Origin: Profftia tarda
GTDB taxonomy: Bacteria; Pseudomonadota; Gammaproteobacteria; Enterobacterales; Enterobacteriaceae
Direction: 5' to 3'
NCBI RefSeq assembly: GCF_904848675.1
Contig: NZ_LR890047.1
Coordinates: 744,001 to 808,000 of the forward strand
Length of the DNA stretch: 64,000 nt
A program made the position numbers and the translations under genes. The notes under the pieces are model-generated. The model had not been told where the DNA came from, made no database searches, and was given only the letters and a program-made list of their open reading frames with translations. Positions within the stretch are counted from its first letter, which is position 1, and each line of letters starts with the position of its first letter. Positions 60,436 to 64,000 of this stretch are shown here, in pieces.

Positions 60436-63018
60436 ATGCAAGAACAATATCGTCCAGAAGATATTGAATCACAAGTCCAAAATTATTGGCATATAAAGAA
60501 AACCTTTGAGGTTACTGAGTCTCAAAAGAAAGAAAAGTACTATTGCCTTTCCATGTTGCCATATCCATCTGGCCGACTCCACATGGGTCACGTACGTAAC
60601 TACACTATTGGTGATGTCATTTCTCGTTATCAACGCATGTTGGGTAAAAATGTACTTCAACCCATAGGATGGGATGCCTTCGGTCTGCCAGCTGAAGGAG
60701 CTGCGATTAATAACAAAACAGCACCTGCAAGATGGACGTACGATAACATCAAATATATGAAAAAACAGCTTAAACGACTGGGATTTAGCTATGACTGGAG
60801 TAGAGAAATCACGACATGTGATCCTAATTACTACGTCTGGGAGCAATGGTTTTTCATAAAACTATATGAAAAAGGCATGGTTTATAAAAAAATATCTGAT
60901 GTTAATTGGTGTCCGCATGACCAGACTGTTTTAGCTAACGAACAAGTAATTAATGGCTGCTGCTGGCGTTGTGATACGAGAGTTCAGTCTAAAGAAATAT
61001 TGCAATGGTTTGTCAAGATTACATCTTATGCGGAAGAACTGCTACGTAATTTAGATAGGCTAGAAAATTGGCCCGAAAAAGTAAAAGTAATGCAGCGTAA
61101 CTGGATTGGTCGTTCTGAAGGAATCGAAATTACCTTCGAGATTGCAGATATTAAAAAAAGTGTGATCGTTTATACAACTCGCCCTGATACCTTAATGGGT
61201 GTCACCTGTATTGCTATGGCCATAGATCATCCGATAGCACAGGAAGTAATGATCAAGAATAGACAAGTATTTCATTTTATCGAAGAATGCAAAACAACTA
61301 GATTTACTGAAGAAGACATCGCAAATATACAAAAGAAAGGATTAAACACTGGTCTATTTGCTATACACCCACTGACCAAAGAAAAACTGCAGTTATGGAT
61401 TACAAACTTTGTACATATAGAATACGGTACAGGTGCTATAATGGTTGTTCCTGCGCATAATAAAAATGACTGGGCATTTGCAGAGAAATACAATTTGCAG
61501 GTCAAGCCAGTTATCCTAAATCTAGATGGTAGTCACCCTGATATACACATATCAGCAATGATCGACAAAGGTAAACTATTCAACTCCGGTAAATTTGATG
61601 GATTAGATAATAAAGATGCTGTTAATGCTATTGTTGATCACTTGGTAAACATAGGCGTAGGTGCACGTAAGATCCATTATCGTCTTCGTGACTGGGGAGT
61701 GTCCCGGCAGCGCTATTGGGGGGCACCGATACCTATGCTGTCCCTTGAAGATGGTACCCTTATTCCAGTACCAGAAGATCAACTGCCTATTATCCTCCCT
61801 GAGGATATTATTATTAATGGAATAAGTAGCCCAATAAAATCTGATCCTAACTGGAAAAAAACTATTATTAACAATAAACCAGCAATACGTGAAACTGATA
61901 CTTTTGATACCTTTATGGAATCTTCTTGGTATTACGCACGCTACACCTGTCCAGATTATCAGGCGGGTATGATCAATTCAGAAATTGCTAACTACTGGCT
62001 GCCGATCGATCAGTATGTGGGCGGCATAGAACATGCTATCATGCATCTTATGTATTTTCGTTTCTTCCATAAACTAATGCGGGATGAAGGTATCGTTAAC
62101 TCTGATGAGCCAGCAAAACGTCTATTATGCCAGGGTATGGTTCTAGCTGACGCGTTCTATCACGCTGGAGCCAATGGTAAACCTGAATGGATTTCTCCCA
62201 CTGATATCACTATTGAACGTGATGAGAGAGGACGCATTATCAAGGGAGTAGATAAAAAAGGGCGTCAAGTTGTTTATGCCGGAATGACTAAAATGTCTAA
62301 ATCAAAAAATAATGGAGTAGATCCTCAGAGTATAATAAAACGTTATGGTGCTGATACTCTTAGACTATTCATGATGTTTGCCTCTCCGGCTGAGATGAAA
62401 TTGGAATGGCAGGAGTCTGGGCTTGAAGGTGCACATCGCTTTCTTAAGCGTGTCTGGAGGATGGTCTACAAGCACACACAAAAAGGAGGATGCGCCTTTT
62501 TAAACGTAATGGGGTTAAACTCAGACCAAAGAGCTCTGCGTTGTGAGCTACACAAAACTATTGCAAAAGTGAGCGATGATATAGATCGTCGTCAAAGCTT
62601 TAATACTGCTATCTCCGCTATTATGCTCTTAGTAAACAAATTAGCGCGCGCCCCTCAAGAGACAGAGCAAGATCGCGCACTAATGCAAGAGTCCCTTCAA
62701 AACGTCATTCATATGTTATATCCTTTTACACCACATGCTAGCTTTAAAATGTGGTCAGCGCTTGGCTGTAAATGCAATATTGATTTTGCACAATGGCCTG
62801 TTGCTGATGAAAATGCAATGATAGAAGTATCTAAGCTTATCGTAATTCAGATCAATGGTAAAGTCCGCGGTAGAATTAATATTCTGGCAGAAGCTACTGA
62901 AGAACAGATTAAAAAAATTTTATTACAAGAAAAAAAGTTTTTAAAATATCTAGATAACAAGACCATTCGTAAGATTATTTACATTCCAGGCAGACTTATA
63001 AATCTTGTAATAGATTGA
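60436..63018 (+). CDS. leuS: leucyl-tRNA synthetase
   Basis: Class I synthetase charging tRNA-Leu, with 860 residues as in E. coli. HIGH is HMGH in PYPSGRLHMGHVRNY and KMSKS lies in MTKMSKSKNNGVDP. The editing domain keeps TTRPDTLMGVT and the catalytic Asp-containing block GTGAIMVVPAHNKNDW, and the zinc region has CPHD and CCWRCDTRV. AGGA lies 11 bases before the ATG. It is the first gene of leuS-lptE-holA as in enterics. Confidence 0.98.
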   Translation: MQEQYRPEDIESQVQNYWHIKKTFEVTESQKKEKYYCLSMLPYPSGRLHMGHVRNYTIGDVISRYQRMLGKNVLQPIGWDAFGLPAEGAAINNKTAPARWTYDNIKYMKKQLKRLGFSYDWSREITTCDPNYYVWEQWFFIKLYEKGMVYKKISDVNWCPHDQTVLANEQVINGCCWRCDTRVQSKEILQWFVKITSYAEELLRNLDRLENWPEKVKVMQRNWIGRSEGIEITFEIADIKKSVIVYTTRPDTLMGVTCIAMAIDHPIAQEVMIKNRQVFHFIEECKTTRFTEEDIANIQKKGLNTGLFAIHPLTKEKLQLWITNFVHIEYGTGAIMVVPAHNKNDWAFAEKYNLQVKPVILNLDGSHPDIHISAMIDKGKLFNSGKFDGLDNKDAVNAIVDHLVNIGVGARKIHYRLRDWGVSRQRYWGAPIPMLSLEDGTLIPVPEDQLPIILPEDIIINGISSPIKSDPNWKKTIINNKPAIRETDTFDTFMESSWYYARYTCPDYQAGMINSEIANYWLPIDQYVGGIEHAIMHLMYFRFFHKLMRDEGIVNSDEPAKRLLCQGMVLADAFYHAGANGKPEWISPTDITIERDERGRIIKGVDKKGRQVVYAGMTKMSKSKNNGVDPQSIIKRYGADTLRLFMMFASPAEMKLEWQESGLEGAHRFLKRVWRMVYKHTQKGGCAFLNVMGLNSDQRALRCELHKTIAKVSDDIDRRQSFNTAISAIMLLVNKLARAPQETEQDRALMQESLQNVIHMLYPFTPHASFKMWSALGCKCNIDFAQWPVADENAMIEVSKLIVIQINGKVRGRINILAEATEEQIKKILLQEKKFLKYLDNKTIRKIIYIPGRLINLVID

Positions 63019-63049
63019 CCCAGAGAGGCATAGGGTGATAAAATTTATC

Positions 63050-63769
63050 ATGCGATCATTATTTAAAATTTTCTTCCTAGGAATGATCGTATTAAATACT
63101 TCCTGCGGCTTTCATCGTTACAGCAATGCTTTAGTACCAAACGAATTACGCCAGATTACGCTCGACACAAAAGATCCTTATGGATCTCTATCTCGCTCTA
63201 TTCGCAAACAACTGCATCTAGTAGGCATCACTATTATTGATCCCAAGAGAATTGAATATAGCGTAAAAAAAGTATTAAATAGAACAAAAAGCAGTATGGT
63301 TAATGAATATAATGGCATTGATATACAATCAAATAACTCTGATAACATTCCTTCATTACGCATTTCTAGTAGTAATGATCCAGAGGCAACAGTGTCAATA
63401 TTTCGGGATGGTAAGACAGCTGAATCCCAAATTATACTTCAAGTTAGTGCAGAATTATCACTTGGAGCACAAAAACTACATACACTAAATGTTTATGTAT
63501 ATCGTTCATTTTTTAATAATCCGTTAAAAGCTCTTGCAAAAGACGCTGAACAGGAAATAATTTGCCAAGAAATGTGTGATCAGGCAGCAAAACAGCTAGT
63601 ACATAAGTTACTATTTGTATACGCAGACAAATTTCAAAAGAACAAAAATAAAGTAAATATAAAAACTTCTGCGCCAGAATTACATAGTATTAATAATCAA
63701 AATTTAGTAAAGAATAATCATACTGAGATCACGGGTAGCCCTAATAATAAAATAGGTAGCATTAGATAA
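63050..63769 (+). CDS. lptE: LPS-assembly lipoprotein LptE
   Basis: Outer-membrane lipoprotein that plugs the LptD barrel and helps insert lipopolysaccharide. From the ATG at 63050 it has 239 residues against 193 in E. coli. The signal sequence ends NTSC, an unusual but acceptable lipobox, with C19 lipidated. CGFHRYSNALVPNELRQITLDTKDPYGSLSR, VSIFRDGKTAESQ and YRSFFNNPLKALAKDAEQE match the family. Between GITIID and IPSLRI there are about 28 extra residues (KKVLNRTKSSMVNEYN and so on). A GTG at 63035 with AGAGG upstream is an alternative start. Confidence 0.93.
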   Translation: MRSLFKIFFLGMIVLNTSCGFHRYSNALVPNELRQITLDTKDPYGSLSRSIRKQLHLVGITIIDPKRIEYSVKKVLNRTKSSMVNEYNGIDIQSNNSDNIPSLRISSSNDPEATVSIFRDGKTAESQIILQVSAELSLGAQKLHTLNVYVYRSFFNNPLKALAKDAEQEIICQEMCDQAAKQLVHKLLFVYADKFQKNKNKVNIKTSAPELHSINNQNLVKNNHTEITGSPNNKIGSIR

Positions 63770-63773
63770 TAAC

Positions 63774-64000
63774 ATGACTCATGTTTATCCTGAACAACTT
63801 GCTTCGCATCTCCGGCACGAAAAACTAAATACCTGTTATTTGGTAATGGGAAACGAGCCATTATTTTTGCAAGAAAGCGTTGATCTCATTCGTAAGGAAG
63901 CACGGCAGCATAATTTTACAGAATATTTTAGCTTCACACTAGATATACATACTAATTGGGAAAGTATTTTTAGTTTTTTCCAAGAAAGGAGCTTGTTTAA
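63774..64000 (+). CDS. holA: DNA polymerase III delta subunit, 5' part
   Basis: Clamp-loader subunit that opens the beta clamp. Only the first 75 codons are in the window. They read MTHVYPEQLASHLRHEKLNT, with YLVMGNEPLFLQESVDLIRK corresponding to E. coli YLLLGNDPLLLQES and then TLDIHTNWESIFSFFQERSLF. It starts four bases after the lptE stop, the conserved lptE-holA arrangement. The frame is open to the window end. Confidence 0.95.
   Translation, partial: MTHVYPEQLASHLRHEKLNTCYLVMGNEPLFLQESVDLIRKEARQHNFTEYFSFTLDIHTNWESIFSFFQERSLF

Noticed and set aside
60267..60467. 66-codon frame with Ile-Leu and Thr-Leu repeats, running into leuS
   Set aside because: It is only the translation of the hexamer repeat, and its end overlaps leuS in another frame.
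1..64000. Mobile elements, prophage, CRISPR arrays, defence or toxin-antitoxin systems
   Set aside because: No transposase, integrase, phage protein, regularly spaced repeats or defence gene could be read on either strand; RatA is here an isolated core gene, not a toxin-antitoxin pair.

Overview
The window looks like a chromosome segment of a long-term, host-restricted gammaproteobacterium of the Enterobacterales (an insect-endosymbiont type genome). Nearly every gene is a clear, close-to-full-length relative of an Escherichia/Erwinia gene. The DNA is very AT-rich (about 30% GC by eye). Genes and RNAs that I can support fill only about 60% of it, by summing my features. The rest is long, AT-rich, stop-filled DNA with no recognisable genes, which fits ongoing genome erosion. 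No transposase, phage, plasmid or CRISPR sequence is visible. The content (mannose PTS, peptide importer, sulfate activation, spermidine-binding protein) would suit a sap-feeder symbiont, for example an Erwinia- or Baumannia-like one, but the sequence alone does not settle the species.

Layout. 0-9 kb: ubiA, slyX, ratA/smpB (divergent), the tmRNA gene ssrA, and plsB, separated by deserts. 9.5-15 kb: tsaD divergent from the macromolecular-synthesis operon rpsU-dnaG-rpoD. 17.7-20 kb: pgk-fbaA of glycolysis. 20.8-26.4 kb: tusDCB followed by the str operon rpsL-rpsG-fusA-tuf, closed by a strong terminator. 27.5-33.7 kb: tyrS, then on the minus strand oppBCDF-hinT without oppA. 34.6-40 kb, minus strand: lgt-thyA and cysDNC. 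41.6-45 kb, minus strand: manXYZ and cspC in a neighbourhood rich in long inverted repeats. 45-58.5 kb: a sparse region with lpoB, potD, priA, rpmE and a shortened ftsN. 58.5-59 kb: four tRNA genes (Arg, His, Leu, Pro; minus strand) in the conserved enteric order. 60.4-64 kb: leuS-lptE-holA, with holA cut by the window end.

How the genes fit together. The core is information processing: sigma-70, primase, restart protein, ribosomal proteins, EF-G, EF-Tu, two tRNA synthetases, tRNA modification by TsaD and TusBCD, and tmRNA/SmpB rescue. Around it are a small set of envelope genes (PlsB, Lgt, LpoB, LptE, FtsN), host-derived nutrient uptake (ManXYZ, OppBCDF, PotD), sulfate activation (CysDNC) and dTMP synthesis.

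The most notable observations are these. PriA has full length and an intact cysteine cluster, but its helicase motor motifs are broken (DEEH to DQEH, and loss of the GRxGR motif). FtsN keeps its cytoplasmic, membrane and essential periplasmic parts but lacks the SPOR domain. Several long, perfect inverted repeats lie around manXYZ-cspC, upstream of tyrS and downstream of ssrA. I found no clearly new multi-gene system.
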